Assembly (NCBI GenBank): GCA_030549335.1
Contig: CM060195.1
Coordinates: 45,638,991-45,702,990 of the forward strand
Length of the DNA: 64,000 nucleotides
From: Pontederia crassipes
Taxonomy: Eukaryota > Streptophyta > Magnoliopsida > Commelinales > Pontederiaceae
Reading direction: 5' to 3'
Below, piece by piece: positions 10,927-23,180 of the stretch; within the stretch, counting starts at the first letter, position 1; the number at the start of each line of letters is the position of its first letter. A model generated the notes under the pieces. That model searched no databases. It saw only the letters and a list, made by a program, of their open reading frames with translations, and had not been told where the DNA came from. Position numbers and translations under genes: made by a program.

Positions 10927-11264
10927 CCTGCTTGAAGATTAGAACTTTTAAATGATTGAAAATAAAGCTGAAAAATGAAAAGAAAAAGAAAAAGTTTTAA
11001 GCTCAATTAGTACTTATGTGTTCAATATCAATGCTATTATTTGACAGACAATTTATTTTTCTACAAGGCTGAATTTGAGATTGTTTAAATTTGTGTAGCA
11101 TTCAGAACTTCTATGAAGCTAAGTGCATGGAAAATGATAAGATACTAAGTAGTAGGTGTGCAGATGAACTGTGTGAGAAAATTAGTCAGTTGACAATGTG
11201 GAGGCTACGATGGAACTTTCTTGAGTCTTGCTTTGAATTTTTGCTTGAGGACAAGCAAGACTTT

Positions 11265-11279
11265 AAGCTTGGGAGAGTT
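11265..11279 (+). other. Polypurine tract before LTR-2
   Basis: Aagcttgggagagtt immediately upstream of LTR TGATGC. It should prime plus-strand synthesis. Copies 2 and 3 have gcttgggggagtt at the same place. Confidence 0.7.
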
Positions 11280-12996
11280 TGATGCATGCAAAATACAACA
11301 TATTTTAGATAATTATTTTAATTAAATTTTCTATAATTTGATCATGGCATGCATCATTTTTAGTCACTTTTAATCATAATTCCGGATTTATCAATTTTAA
11401 TTATTAAAATCACTGAATATTTTAATTGTGGATGGATTAACTATATTTTGATAATTATTTGCAGGAAAATTCGAATCTCGGCCGAAATTCAAAGAAATTC
11501 CTTACGACCGAGATTTGGCTCTACACCCAAGTTATTACGGCCGAGATTCAAAAGGAGTAACAAGATTTAATTCTTTGTTACGGCTAACATTTGAAGGAGT
11601 AAAGATAAATGTTTTTATCTTTTGGGCGTAACAGGAGAAGTCTTTCCTTACGGCCGAAATTTGGAGGGCGTAATGGCATGAAGATGAAGGGCGTAATAAG
11701 ATAAAAATGAGTTTATCTTTGGGCGTAACAAGATATATGATGGCGTAAAGATAAAATGATTTTTATCTTTTGGGAGTAATGGAAAGGAGTAAAGATAAAA
11801 TAATTTCATTACGGCCGAGACTCTTTGGGCGTAAAAAGATAAGAAAGATTTATCTTTGGGCGTAATGATAAAATGATTTATCTTTGGCCGAGTTTATCTT
11901 ATAATTTTAAAGTTAACCGTACGATGTTACGGCCGAGATCAAATTGAAGGCCGTCCGCACCCTATAAGTACGTGAAGAATCCATCGTTTCAATTGGTGCT
12001 CTGAAGTTCAGGTTTCTTCCACGGCGAGTCGTGAGCTCTGCAGGCTACGACCAAAAGGAGAGAGGTGCGACGGCTGGAAGTTGATCGCGACCCTGATCAA
12101 GTCCGAGAGGCTGCCCGACTGTCTGCCCGTGATTCGAAGCTTCGACTTTTATCTATTTGGGTGTGATTCTTCCAATTATTATTATTTTGTTATTATCTCT
12201 CCAAAATTTCTAGGATGAACTTCATATTTTTCTTTATTTCATTTTAGGAGATTATTATTGAAGGAAAATTATTTGGACCCTATATTATTTGTTTTAATCT
12301 TTTCTGATCAATTAGTTAATTGTGCTTAATGCTTTTGATTTAATTACTTGGATTTCTGAGTTAAGTACTTACCAGTTTGTGGATTATTTAATTTCAGAAT
12401 TCATTAATTAAATTAATTGATTTTATGTGAAATTAATAATTGACATAAATTTGATAACTAGTGTGTGGAGAATCAAGTTTATGTGGTCTGTTAATCTAAC
12501 CAGTTTGTGGAGTGATTAATAGTCTAGGATTTTCATATTAATGCATCTTAATTTTAATCTTATCTGACGAATACCAGTTTGTGGGACTTTAGGTTTGATT
12601 AAATTTAAGGTAGTTTAATTTACCGGATTAAATAGCAGAATTACCAGTTTGTGGACTCTGTGATGTTAATCTTGTAAATTAATAATTTGGGAAAATTCCT
12701 AATCCATCTTTAAAGATTAAATTTATCTTTTATGGTTCAAATATTTATCCTAATCTATTTTCATCCTAAGGCCTAACTTCAACACCATTATCTTATCTTT
12801 ATCTTATTTTCTTTATTTTATTTCATAAAATCTCTTTCCAAAAATCCATGTTTTTCCTCTCTTATTAATTTATAAATCCAGATATTGAATTAATAATATT
12901 CCTCGTGGGTTCGACACTCTTACTCCTTTTTACTATATTACTTGAGCGACTAGTGCACTTGCTAGCAAATTTTATTGTTACAAATACAACGCATCA
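11280..12996 (+). repeat. Athila-type LTR-2, 1717 bp, shared by both internal regions
   Basis: TGATGC...GCATCA, homologous to LTR-1 with small indels (for example the aaagaaattatttcttacgg block is shortened). It is preceded by a polypurine tract and followed by a PBS, so it is 3' LTR of the first unit and 5' LTR of the second. Confidence 0.92.
12354..12678 (+). promoter_or_regulatory. Putative stem-loop array (LTR-2)
   Basis: Same set as in LTR-1. Changes fall largely as G-U wobbles that keep pairing: CTGTTAATC with GATTAATAG, ATCTTAATTTTAATC with GATTAAATTTAAGGT, and GCAGA with TCTGT. Confidence 0.58.
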
Positions 12997-13002
12997 AATT
13001 TT

Positions 13003-13020
13003 TGGCGCCGTTGCCGGGGA
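13003..13020 (+). other. Primer-binding site, Asp tRNA (copy 2)
   Basis: TGGCGCCGTTGCCGGGGA, six bases after LTR-2. Confidence 0.88.
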
Positions 13021-14488
13021 ATATTTTATTAATTAATTTCTTATATTTATGAATTATTAGGAGATGTAAAAAAATTGTAAATAATTCTCTGTGCATATGT
13101 ATTAATTGTTTTAATTATTTTTGTGAATAAACTGACATTTTTCCTTTTGCAGATAAAGGTCACGATAATTTTTTTTTATTTATCTACTTTCGGTTTAAAA
13201 TCTGCCGCCGATTGGATTTTTCCAAATTACACTGTCGACTTACGGATTTACGACTTTAATTTGATGTGTCGGCTTTATTAATTTTACGGCCTCGCAATGA
13301 ATGATTTCTGAATTCTAAACTTTCAATCTTTACGGCCGTAATAGTTTTATCCGAACGTTTTTTTACGCCATGAGTAATGGATATTGATTTGACCTTGTTA
13401 CGCCCGGTTTATCGATGGTTTAAATTTTTTACGCCTTATTCGAATCAGTTTTCATTCTCGGCCGTAACATTTTAATTGTTTGAACTCTTCATATGATTTC
13501 GTTGTTTTACGACCGTAAGAAATTGACTTAATTCTATGTCGGCCGTAATGATTCAATTTCGGCCGAAAACCTATTTTTCTTTACGGCCTCGTGTTGACAT
13601 CATCTCGGCCGAAAACCTATTTTTCTTTACGGCCTCGTGTTGACATCATCTCGGCCGAAGTGACCTCATCTTAATTGACGATTTAATCTTTTTACGGCCG
13701 AGAATGATCTCATGTTTCATTTTTACGGCCGAAAATTAATCTCATGATTTTACGGCCGTAAAATTTCTGAACATTTGTTTTTTTACGCCATCTTCCGACC
13801 CCAATTTATTTGTGATTTTTTCATTCTCGGCCGTAACATTAGTAATAGTTTGAACTTTTGATTTAACTTTGTTTTGGCCGAAGTGATTCAGTTTGTCTCG
13901 GCCGTAATGGATCATCCGACATGGATTTTACTCCTTTTCGACCGATTTATATGTGTTGATGAACCTCTCATTGTTTTACGGCCGATATGAACTATATTCT
14001 TTGTCGGCCGTAATGATACATTTGGCAACATTTCATTCAATTTTTTTCGGCCGAGATAATTCATGACCATGCTAATTTTTACGCCTTCACGTTGAATCCT
14101 TTTGACACTGTTTTACAATTTTTACGGACGAACGAGCCTCGGATTAATTACGATCGTAAACCCTTATTACGGCCCATCAATCTTATTTCTTGATAATAAT
14201 TTTTGCTAATGTCTGATTATTAACTTTATGATCGCAAATTAGTTCGGACTTATTTTGTGCGATTTCTTACATCATCATAAATTCTTTTGGTCGATATTAA
14301 TATTTGGTATTCGTATTGGTTTGAAGAATTTCTGAAAAGTTCCTCTCGAAAATTAATTTTAATGACGAATTTTCAAAGTCTATCGTGCCGAAAGAATTTA
14401 TTAGTAAAAAACTCATTTTTCGTGACCTATTATCTGAATTTCTTTCTTCTTGTATATATTTTATTTTATTCTTTCATCTTACTGAAAA
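13021..14488 (+). other. Non-coding leader, copy 2
   Basis: Homologous to 5364-6658, with the same CGGCCG-core motifs in both orientations. A 59-bp segment (ctcggccgaaaacctatttt...) is tandemly doubled around 13555-13660. No coding region seen. Confidence 0.75.
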
Positions 14489-14530
14489 TTGGTTGTTGCA
14501 GGTACTAATTGAAGATTAAATCACAACCAA
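14489..14530 (+). promoter_or_regulatory. Gag-leader hairpin (copy 2)
   Basis: TTGGTTGT 14489-14496 pairs with ACAACCAA 14523-14530, loop 26 nt containing TGCAGGTACT. It lies about 100 bases before the first gag ATG. Confidence 0.55.
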
Positions 14531-14634
14531 TCCTGGAATCTTCTGATAAGCGCACTAGGAGTTCAAATCCACTGTTGGAATTTGATCCTGAAATTGAAAG
14601 AACCTATCGTCGATTACGAAGAAATATAAGAAAA

Positions 14635-17600
14635 ATGGCGGAACAAGCACGCGACAATCAGAGACTGGAGCAACAAAATGAACTGGTTCCACCATATTAT
14701 AATCGGCGAGAAGATGAAGCAGAACTTTCTATGAGAGAATATGTCTCGGCCAGATACAGTGACCGAGAATCATGCATCGTGCTGCCTGATATTAACGCAA
14801 ATAATTTTGAGATAAATCCCGCAATCGTGAGGATGATACAAGCATCCCAATTTGGAGGAGGATTTCATGAAGACCCTCACGATCACCTTGATAAATTTCT
14901 TGCCACTCTGAGCACCTTTAGAAATAATAATGTTTCTTCTGAAGTTATTCGTTTATTATTATTTCCTCAATCTTTACGTGACAAAGCTTCCACCTGATTT
15001 AAAACTTTGCCTGCAGGATCGATTCATTCTTGGTTGGAGTTGGTAGAAAAGTTTGTTGGAAAATATTGTCCACCACAAAAGGCAGGCAAATATCGAAGAG
15101 AGCTGAGGGCATTTGTTCAAGACGATAACGAGACGTTATATGAAGCCTGGGAACGATATAAGGAACTGCTGGCCAGAGTTCCTGACAATAGAATTCCAAA
15201 GTGGCAAGTGATGGAAGATTTCTATCATGGATTACGACCTGCAGATCAAGATAAGCTCGATCAATCAGCAGGAGGGACAGTACTGGGATCTAAACGTCCT
15301 AGTGAGATACAAGATATAATTGAAGCTGTAGCCCTCAAGTCAAGCCAAGAAAGGAGACCACCTCGTCGAACTCATGATGTGCATGCTACAGAAAGTAAAA
15401 ATTCTTCTGAAGTAGTGACTCAGCTGGAGTCACTTAATCACAAATTTGAGCAGATGATGTCATTAATGGTGTGCAATAACTGTGGAGGAGGACATGCGAG
15501 CAATTATTGTCCTCAAGGTAACATTTCTAATCCTGATCATATTGAAAATGCTAACTTTGTCTCCAATCCATTTTTCAGGAATAATGACTATGGTTGGAGG
15601 AACAATCAGAAGTTTCCTTACAAGTCAAATCAAGGGCAAGTTTTTGAGAAATTTCAGAATCAAGCTCATCCACAAAATTATACACTTTTGAGAAAGCAAC
15701 AAGAAGCTCCTGTCCAACAATCGACTAATCCTATGGAAGAGATGATGGCAAGAGTTATTGACACTATGCAAACCATGCAGAAAACAATGGAAACAAGGGC
15801 AAACAATCAAGATGCTACAATCAGGAATTTAGAAATGCAAATAGGACAGATGGCCAATATGATGGCAGGACGTGCACCAGGGACTCTTCCAAGCAATACA
15901 GAGAAAAATCCTAAAGAAGAGACCAAAGCTGTGACTCTTAGAAGTGGGAAACAATTGAGAAGTCTGAGATTAGATTCCCCGCCAAGAGTAATTGATCAAA
16001 CTGAAGCATTAAAGACACAAGATCAGACTACTGAAGATATCAATCTGAAGAAAAAAGAAACTGACATAAAGGATCTACCCTATCCACAAAAATTTCGCAA
16101 AGAACAGTTAGATAAGCAATTTTCTCGCTTTCTTGATATTCTGAAGCAATTATCTATTAACATTCCTTTTCATGAAGCTTTACAAATGATGCCGAGCTAT
16201 GCTAAATTCATGAAGGATATATTATCTTCAAGAAGAAGGTTTGAAAACACTGAGAAAGTATTGTTGACATCAGAGTGTAGTGCCATTTACGATCGAGATA
16301 TACCTAAAAAAATGAAAGATCCTGGAACCTTCACTATACCTTGCACTATAGGAAAATTCTTTTGTGCACAAGCTTTATGTGATCTTGGTGCTAGTATTAG
16401 TTTAATGCCACATTCTATATTTGTGCAGCTAGGTTATGGAGAACTTGAAGAAACAAGCATGACTCTTCAATTCGCAGATTCTTCATGCAAGAGACCCCGA
16501 GGAATATTAAGAGATGTTTTGGTAAAGGTTGATAAATTTGTTTTTCCTGCAAATTTTATTGTTCTGGATATGAAGGCAGATGAAAAAACCCCCATCATCC
16601 TCGGGAGACCATTCCTAGCGACAGGAAACACACTCATTGATGTTCAACAAGGGATGCTCAAACTTCGTGTCAACAATGAAGACATCACTTTCAATATAAA
16701 AAATTCTCTCAAACAACCTTTTGATTACTCATCCTGTTATGCCATTGATTCTTTAGAAAATGACACGATTGATGTTTTTGATGATATTGTTGCAGATTTT
16801 ATCTCAGATCCATATGCTAAGGAAGCTTTGGAAATGATAGAGGAATCTAGAGAAATTGGGGAAGACGATAATGCGCCAATAACAACAGAGACACTCGAGG
16901 CGGAAAACGATAAATTGGATTATTCTCCAAAATTTGAACTTAAAGAACTTCCACCTCATTTAAGATATGCTTTTCTTGAAAATGACACTTACCCAGTTAT
17001 CATATCTGCTGATTTGACAGGTGATATGGAAAACCAACTTTTAGAAGTATTGAGGCAACACAAAAGAGCAATTGCCTGGTCGATCTCAGATATCAGGGGC
17101 ATCTCTCCTACCATTTGCATGCACAAGATCTTGATGGAGGACAATGTCAAGCCAATTGCTCAATATCAAAGAAGGCTCAACCCAACTTTAAGGGAAGTTG
17201 TGAAAAAGGAGGACATCAAACTCCTTGATGCAGGTATTATATATGCCATTTCTGATAGTTCATGGATAAGTCCTGTGCAAGTAGTCCCTAAGAAAGGAGG
17301 AATCACTGTAGTAAGTAATAAAAATAATGAATTGGTACCTCAAAGAACAGTTACAGGTTGGAGAGTCTGTATAGACTATAGGAAGCTTAATGATGCTACC
17401 CGCAAGGATCATTTTCCATTACCTTTTATTGACCAAATGTTGGAGCGTGTTGCAGGTCATAGCTATTATTGTTTTCTAGATGGCTATTCTGGATACAATC
17501 AAATAGCAGTAGCACCTGAGGATCAAGAAAAGACAACGTTCACATGTCCATATGGAACGTTTGCCTATAGAAGAATGCCATTTGGCCTATGCAACGCTCC

Positions 17601-19839
17601 AGCAACATTTCAGAGATGCATGATGTCCATTTTTGCAGACATGAATGAGAAAATACTCGAAGTCTTCATGGATGATTTTACACTATTCGGTAACTCTTTT
17701 AATAATTGTTTGGATAACTTATCTCTAGTTTTGCAGCGATGTGAAGAAACGAATTTGGTCCTTAACTGGGAAAAATGTCATTTCATGGTTAAGGAGGGTA
17801 TAGTGCTTGGCCATAAAATCTCAACAATTGGAATTGAAGTTGATAAGGCCAAGATTGATGTTATTGCAAATTTGCCCCCTCCAACCAATGTGAAGGGCAT
17901 TCGAAGCTTCCTTGGGCACGCAGGATTTTATCGCCGTTTTATCAAAGATTTTTCAAAAATGACTAAACCCTTAACTAATCTTCTTGCTAAGGACACAAAA
18001 TTTGATTTTAATTCAGATTGTCTTGCTGCCTTTAATTTATTAAAGGAAATGCTAATTTCTGCACCTGTTGTTGTTGCACCAGACTGGTCTCTACCATTCG
18101 AGCTGATGTGTGACGCGAGTGATGGTGCTATTGGAGCTGTGTTGGGGCAAAGAAAGGATAAAACATTTCATGTCATATATTATGCAAGCCGAACATTGAA
18201 TGCTGCCCAACTAAATTATGCAACAACAGAGAAGGAGTTTCTTGCTATTATTTTTGCTTTTGACAAGTTTAGATCATATCTAATTTGTTCAAAATTTATT
18301 GTATACACAGATCATGCAGCCATCAAGCACTTGATGAGCAAACAAGATGCCAAACCTAGACTGATCCGATGGATACTACTTTTGCAAGAGTTCGATGTGG
18401 AAGTAAAAGACAAAAAAGGGACTGAGAACTTATTAGCTGATCACCTATCTCGTTTGGAGCCATCTCCAAGAGAAGTCACAGACATACTTGAAGAATTCCC
18501 AGACGAGAAACTTTTTTCTATCTCTACAATTTTTCAAATTTATGACACTACACCATGGTTCGCTGATTTTGCTAATTACCTTGCAGGACATTACATTCCA
18601 AGGGGCATGACCACTCATCAAAAAAGGAAATTCTTATCTGACGTCAAGAATTATCACTGGGAAGATCCTTACCTTTTTCGATTATGTGCAGATCAAGTAA
18701 TTCGAAGATGTGTTCACGAAGATGAGATTGATAATATCCTAAGTCATTGCCACGATGGACAAGCTGGAGGTCACTTTGGACCTAATCGAACAGCAGCTAA
18801 GGTACTTGAATGTGGACTATATTGGCCAACCATTTACCGAGATGCAAGAAACTACTGTAAGTATTGTGACAAATGCCAAAGGACAGGTAATATTTCTCGT
18901 CGAGATGAAATGCCTCTCACAAATATTTTACAATGTGATATTTTTGATGTTTGGGGTATTGACTTTATGGGACCATTCCCTAAATCCTTTAACAATCAAT
19001 ATATCTTAGTGGCGGTTGATTGTGTTTCCAAATGGGTAGAAGCTGTAGCCACACCAACAAATGAGGCCAAGGTAGTTGCCAACTTTCTAAGAAAAAATAT
19101 TTTTACTCGATTTGGAACACCTAGGACTATCATAAGTGACAATGGAATACATTTCTGTAATAAAATAATGTCAACTCTTCTTAACCGATTTGGAGTCAAC
19201 CACTTTCTTAGTACCCCATATCATGCACAATCTTGTGGACAAGTGGAAATTTCAAATAGAGAAATTAAAAGAATTCTAGAGAAAACTGTGAACTCATCTA
19301 GGAAGGATTGGTCCTTGAAACTAGACGATGCACTTTGGGCATATAGAACCGCTTTTAAGACACCTATAGGTACCTCTCCTTATAGATTAGTTTTTGGAAA
19401 ATCATGTCACCTTCCTGTGGAATTAGAACATAAAGCTTACTGGGCAACAAAATTTTTAAATCTGGATCTAAAATCATCACAATCAGAAAGATTATTACAA
19501 TTAAATGAGCTCGATGAATTTAGATATCATGCATATGAGAACAGCAAACTATATAAAGAACGTACAAAAAAATTACATGACCTGCATATTAAACATAAAG
19601 AATTTTTACCTGGTCAACGAGTGCTTCTTTACAATAGTAAACTCAAATTATTTCCTGGGAAACTCAAATCAAGGTGGACTGGCCCTTATATCATAATCAA
19701 TAGTTCACCTTATGGAACATTTGAAATTGAATCATTGGATCATAAACAAAAATTTAAAGTTAATGGACATAGACTTAAACTCTATCATGATAACACATAT
19801 TATCAAAATTTATCTATGATTAATCTGTTTACCATCTAA
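14635..19839 (+). pseudogene. Athila-type gag-pol, open except for one TGA
   Basis: One frame of about 1,735 codons from ATG 14635 (MAEQARDN). Similar codons extend upstream to about 14530 without an ATG, so a spliced or non-AUG start is possible. A single TGA at 14995-14997 replaces the TGG read by copy 3. Domains: gag capsid ([17 protein letters not shown]), short knuckle [13 protein letters not shown] (about 15472), protease with D-L-G-A-S (near 16380, usual for this group instead of D-S/T-G), RT with VFMDD (17662-17676), and RNase H starting CDASDG (Asp codon 18112). Integrase follows, with an HHCC finger (18745-18880) and D, D, E codons at 18961, 19138 and 19246, the last two separated by 35 residues. 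No chromodomain follows. It encodes all enzymes for copying and insertion. The missing partner is the post-pol gene, which only copy 1 carries. Confidence 0.93.
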
Positions 19840-20690
19840 ATGACGAATTGACAAAGTCAAGCTGACGACTATAAATCAGAACTATTTTTATCCTTTTTAT
19901 TTTTATTTTTTTTAGTCTAATTAGTTGTTAATATCTTAATTTCGGTGATAGTTTTATTAGACATTTATTTTATTATGGAGTCATTTAATTTAATTAATAT
20001 TTAATATTTGTAAGGAGAGATAAATTCAGGGGCGTCAACTCCAAGCATGGGCGTAAATTCCAAGAATTGATTCTCTCTACGGCCGAAGCTCGGACATTAT
20101 GCCCTGCCACCCTCGTTACGTGCGCATTACGGCCGAGTTGTCACACATGCATCAAGCTCGGACATTACAGCCGAAGCGACCGTCGTTACGCCATGCCACC
20201 CACCGTTTTCGTTACGGCCGAAGTTCCACCGCGCACAAGACTTCATTACGGCCGAGCTTTCTACCTTACGGCCGAAGTGAAACTCCACTCGACTCCGGCC
20301 GAGCAACTCCTTACGGCCGAAGTTCCAGCGCTTCCTTGTGCGTTACGGCCGGTCTTCCACCGCACCGACATTTATTACGGCCGAAGTCTCAAACACTAAC
20401 AGCCGACATCCATCAATTAGTACGTTACGGCCAAGCCTCCACGTCGTCTTCGCCTTACGGCCGAAGTTTCACCATTATGGCCAGTTTCTTACGGCCGAGA
20501 TTGCACGGCTGAGATCTTCATCAACAAAATTTTGCGGTCAAGCTTTTACGACCGAAACTCTCCATTATCGGCCGACATCCATCAATTATCGACCAAGATC
20601 TCCTCTCACTGACACCATTTGCGGCCGACACCTTCGTCGATATATATAAGGTCGAGCATCTCTCCACCGACAATAAATCCGGTTGTATCT
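19840..20690 (+). other. Post-pol region, copy 2: motif array, ORF3 absent
   Basis: AT-rich spacer, then a TTACGGCCGA-rich array (20075-20640) homologous to 6955-8300. It passes directly to aaatccggttgtatctttt at about 20678, the sequence that follows ORF3 in copy 1. ORF3 has therefore been deleted. The open frames 20067-20649 are the motif read in three frames. Confidence 0.72.
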
Positions 20691-21916
20691 TTTCCCTTTT
20701 TTTTATTTTTTTAGCTTTTCTATATTATCTTTTCACTTTCCCTTGCTGGCTTAACACTGAGGACAGTGTCTAGTTCAAGCTTGGGGGAGTTTGCATTTCA
20801 CGCATTGCATGTTTCTGTATGTTTATTTGCTTATGTTTGCATCTATTTATAAAAAAATCCAAAAAAATTGAAAATTTTCTAAAAAAATACCATTGCATGC
20901 ATTTATTTTTGCTACCATCTAACAAACTCTTGTCTTATTGTTTTAATTATCTTTTAGTAGAAGTTCAAAGACATATTGTTAATTGATGAAATTTGAATGC
21001 TTTTCTTTCTTATCACTTGCTATTTTAGTATCAAACTTATGGACTATGTGCCTATGCTAAGTAGAATTATGAATGACTAGACGACAAAATCATATTCATG
21101 CCTTTTTATTTCTTTTAAGTCTTGATAATAGTAGCCTTCTTATTGACCATATCAAGTACTTTTTGAGCTTATAATTGAAAGTGAATAAAAAAGAAGGGTT
21201 AGTTAAACCCCAACAAATAATTATGTTAAATAAAAAAAAAAGTTGAATGAAGTTATGTGTAGGTACAAAAGTGTTATCCGGAACCAAGGTGTGTTCGGGT
21301 AATTAGATCCGTAGGGGTTCATGCCTGGCGACCTAAGGGCAACTGCTCTGGGATCCGTCGATCGAAAAACCTGTTACATGGACCATCTTGTGGAATATGG
21401 AGAAGCACAGGAGTACTGAATCATGGCTAAGTTCGAACTCTTCATTCAGAACCTTGGTTGTTCGGGCAAGTAAACTCGAGGGGTGCTTTGTCACCTGGTG
21501 CCCTAAGGTCATCTGGTCTGGGAGTCATCAGTCTAAAGCCCGCTACATGAACTTCCTTGTGCAATCCTGCTTGAAGATTAGAACTTTTAATTGATTGAAA
21601 ATAAAGCTGAAAAATGAAAAGAAAAAGAAAAAGTTTTAAGCTCAATTAGTACTTATGTGTTCAATATTAATGCTATTATTTGATAGATAATTTATTTTTT
21701 CAAGGCTGAATTTGAGATTGTTTAAATTTGTGTAGCATTCAGAACTTCTATGAAGCTAAGTGCATGGAAAATGATAAGATACTAAGTAGTAGGTGTGCAG
21801 ATGAATTGTGTGAGAAAATTAATCAGTTGACAATGTGGAGGCTACGATAGAACTTTCTTGAGCCTTGCTTTGAATTTTTGCTTGAGGACAAGCAAGACTT
21901 TAAGCTTGGGGGAGTT
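20691..21916 (+). other. 3' UTR, copy 2, with internal and terminal polypurine tracts
   Basis: Homologous to 10038-11279. Internal aagcttgggggagtttg is at about 20777-20793; the terminal tract aagcttgggggagtt is at 21902-21916, just before LTR-3. Contains the diverged tandem duplication (about 21280-21565). Confidence 0.72.
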
Positions 21917-22332
21917 TGATGCATGCAAAATACAACATATTTTAGTTAATTATTTTAATTAAATTTTCTATAATTTGATCATGGCATGCATCATTTTTAG
22001 TTACTTTTAATCATAATTCCGGATTTATCAATTTTTATTATTAAATTTTCTGAATAGTTTAATTGTGGATGGATTAACTATATTTTGATAATTATTTGCA
22101 GGAAAATTCGAATCTCGGCCGAAATTCAAAGAAATTATTTCTTACGGGCGAGATTTGGCTTTACACCCAAGTCGTTACGGCCGAGATTCAAAAGGAGTAA
22201 CAAGATTTAATTCTTTGTTACGGCTAACATTTGAAGGCGTAAAGATAAATGTTTTTATCTTTTGGGCGTAACAGGAGAAGTCTTTCCTTACGGCCGAAAT
22301 TTGGAGGGCGTAATGGCATGAAGATGAAGGGC
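21917..22332 (+). repeat. Truncated LTR-3 (first 416 bp)
   Basis: Starts TGATGC after the polypurine tract and follows the LTR only to about 22332 (aggcatgaagatgaagggcgtaa). It has private variants against LTR-1 and LTR-2 (agttactttt; tttttattattaaattttctgaatag). The remaining 1.3 kb of LTR, including TATA box and stem-loop array, is absent. Confidence 0.88.
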
Positions 22333-22707
22333 GTAAGGAAAGACTTCTCCTGTTACGCCCAAAAGATAAAAACATTTATCTTTACGCCTTCAAATGTTAG
22401 CCGTAACAAAGAATTAAATCTTGTTACTCCTTTTGAATCTCGGCCGTAACGACTTGGGTGTAAAGCCAAATCTCGGCCGTAAGAAATAATTTCTTTGAAT
22501 TTCGGCCGAGATTTGAATTTTCCTGCAAATAATTATCAAAATATAGTTAATCCATCCACAATTTAACTATTCAGAAAATTTAATAATAAAAATTGATAAA
22601 TCCGGAATTATGATTAAAAGTAACTAAAAATGATGCATGCCATGATCAAATTATAGAAAATTTAATTAAAATAATTAACTAAAATATGTTGTATTTTGCA
22701 TGCATCA
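22333..22707 (-). repeat. Inverted copy of LTR-3 start (fold-back arm)
   Basis: The reverse complement of 21917-22291, 375 bp against 375 bp, separated by a 41-base loop (22292-22332). It shares the private variants of LTR-3, so it was copied from LTR-3 itself, and I see only a few mismatches. It ends GCATCA exactly at the TGCTT target copy. Confidence 0.92.
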
Positions 22708-22712
22708 TGCTT

Positions 22713-23137
22713 GCAAACCTAGCGATGCGCATGGAAAAATCATCGATAGACTCGCCATCCTTGAAGCTGATGTTCTCAAACTCCTTCAGCAGCCTTTGGG
22801 CATTGGCCTCTTGCACACGAGCGACACCCATGCACATCACCCGAATTGCCTCCCAGTCCTCTTTTACTATCTTCTTCACTGCAAGAGTCGACCGCATCTC
22901 AGCCGGCACCGCGCGAAGAAGAGCGGCTAAGGCTAGTCGATCCTCGCGGCGCTCGACTTTATCACTCTCGATCGCCTCCCACAGCCCTTGAGCTTCAAGA
23001 TTCACCTGCATCACCAGTCCCCACTCATGATAGTTGGACCGCGTCAGCTCGGGATAGACGATGGATGAACCAACTTCCTTCACGATGCGCTCTACCACCA
23101 CTCCTCGTGTGGAACTTTCTGCTCCCTTGCTTTCCAT
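22713..23137 (-). pseudogene. Copia gag, N-terminal part, disrupted by insertion
   Basis: Opens at ATG 23137 (MESKGAESSTRG) shortly after the PBS. It shows the copia gag pattern (LTRSNYHEWGLVMQVNL, then EFENISFKDGESIDDFSMR), ending in RIARFAS at the insertion point. The reading frame continues exactly at 3614 (NLRALGET) once the insertion and one TGCTT copy are disregarded, so the 19-kb insertion is the lesion here. The protein would form the virus-like particle. Confidence 0.9.
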
Positions 23138-23165
23138 CACAATCTTTTAGAATATTCACAAACGA

Positions 23166-23178
23166 GGCTCTGATACCA
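23166..23178 (-). other. Copia primer-binding site, initiator-Met tRNA
   Basis: TGGTATCAGAGCC on the minus strand, two bases inside the LTR, a perfect complement of the initiator tRNA-Met 3' end. Confidence 0.88.
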
Positions 23179-23180
23179 AA

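Larger units (their letters stand above)
10026..11279 (+). other. 3' untranslated region, copy 1, with internal and terminal polypurine tracts
   Basis: Non-coding. An internal aagcttgggggagtttgca (10138-10156) is nearly the same as the terminal polypurine tract aagcttgggagagttTGATGC at 11265-11280. Between them lies a GC-richer block with a diverged tandem duplication (10642-10757 and 10809-10926). The open frames here (10442-10873, 10683-10955) lie in conserved untranslated sequence and read in opposite directions; I do not call them. Confidence 0.7.
3620..22707 (+). mobile_element. 19-kb composite of two Athila-type Ty3/gypsy elements with fold-back right end
   Basis: The composite is flanked by TGCTT (3615-3619 and 22708-22712) inside copia gag. 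Order: LTR-1 (3620-5339), internal region 1 with the post-pol gene only, LTR-2 (11280-12996), internal region 2 with gag-pol, truncated LTR-3 (21917-22332), and an inverted copy of the LTR-3 start (22333-22707). A PBS follows LTR-1 and LTR-2, and polypurine tracts precede LTR-2 and LTR-3, so LTR-2 is shared by both internal regions. Ends are TGATGC...GCATCA. The 5-bp target duplication shows that the whole unit, including the inverted end, behaves as one integrated molecule, or that the right end was remodelled without disturbing the terminus. Confidence 0.9.

Noticed and set aside
10442..10955. Opposed open frames in the 3' region (also at 21388-21645 and 44150-44588)
   Set aside because: Conserved because the untranslated block is conserved. 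The frames are on opposite strands with no domain and are interrupted differently between copies.
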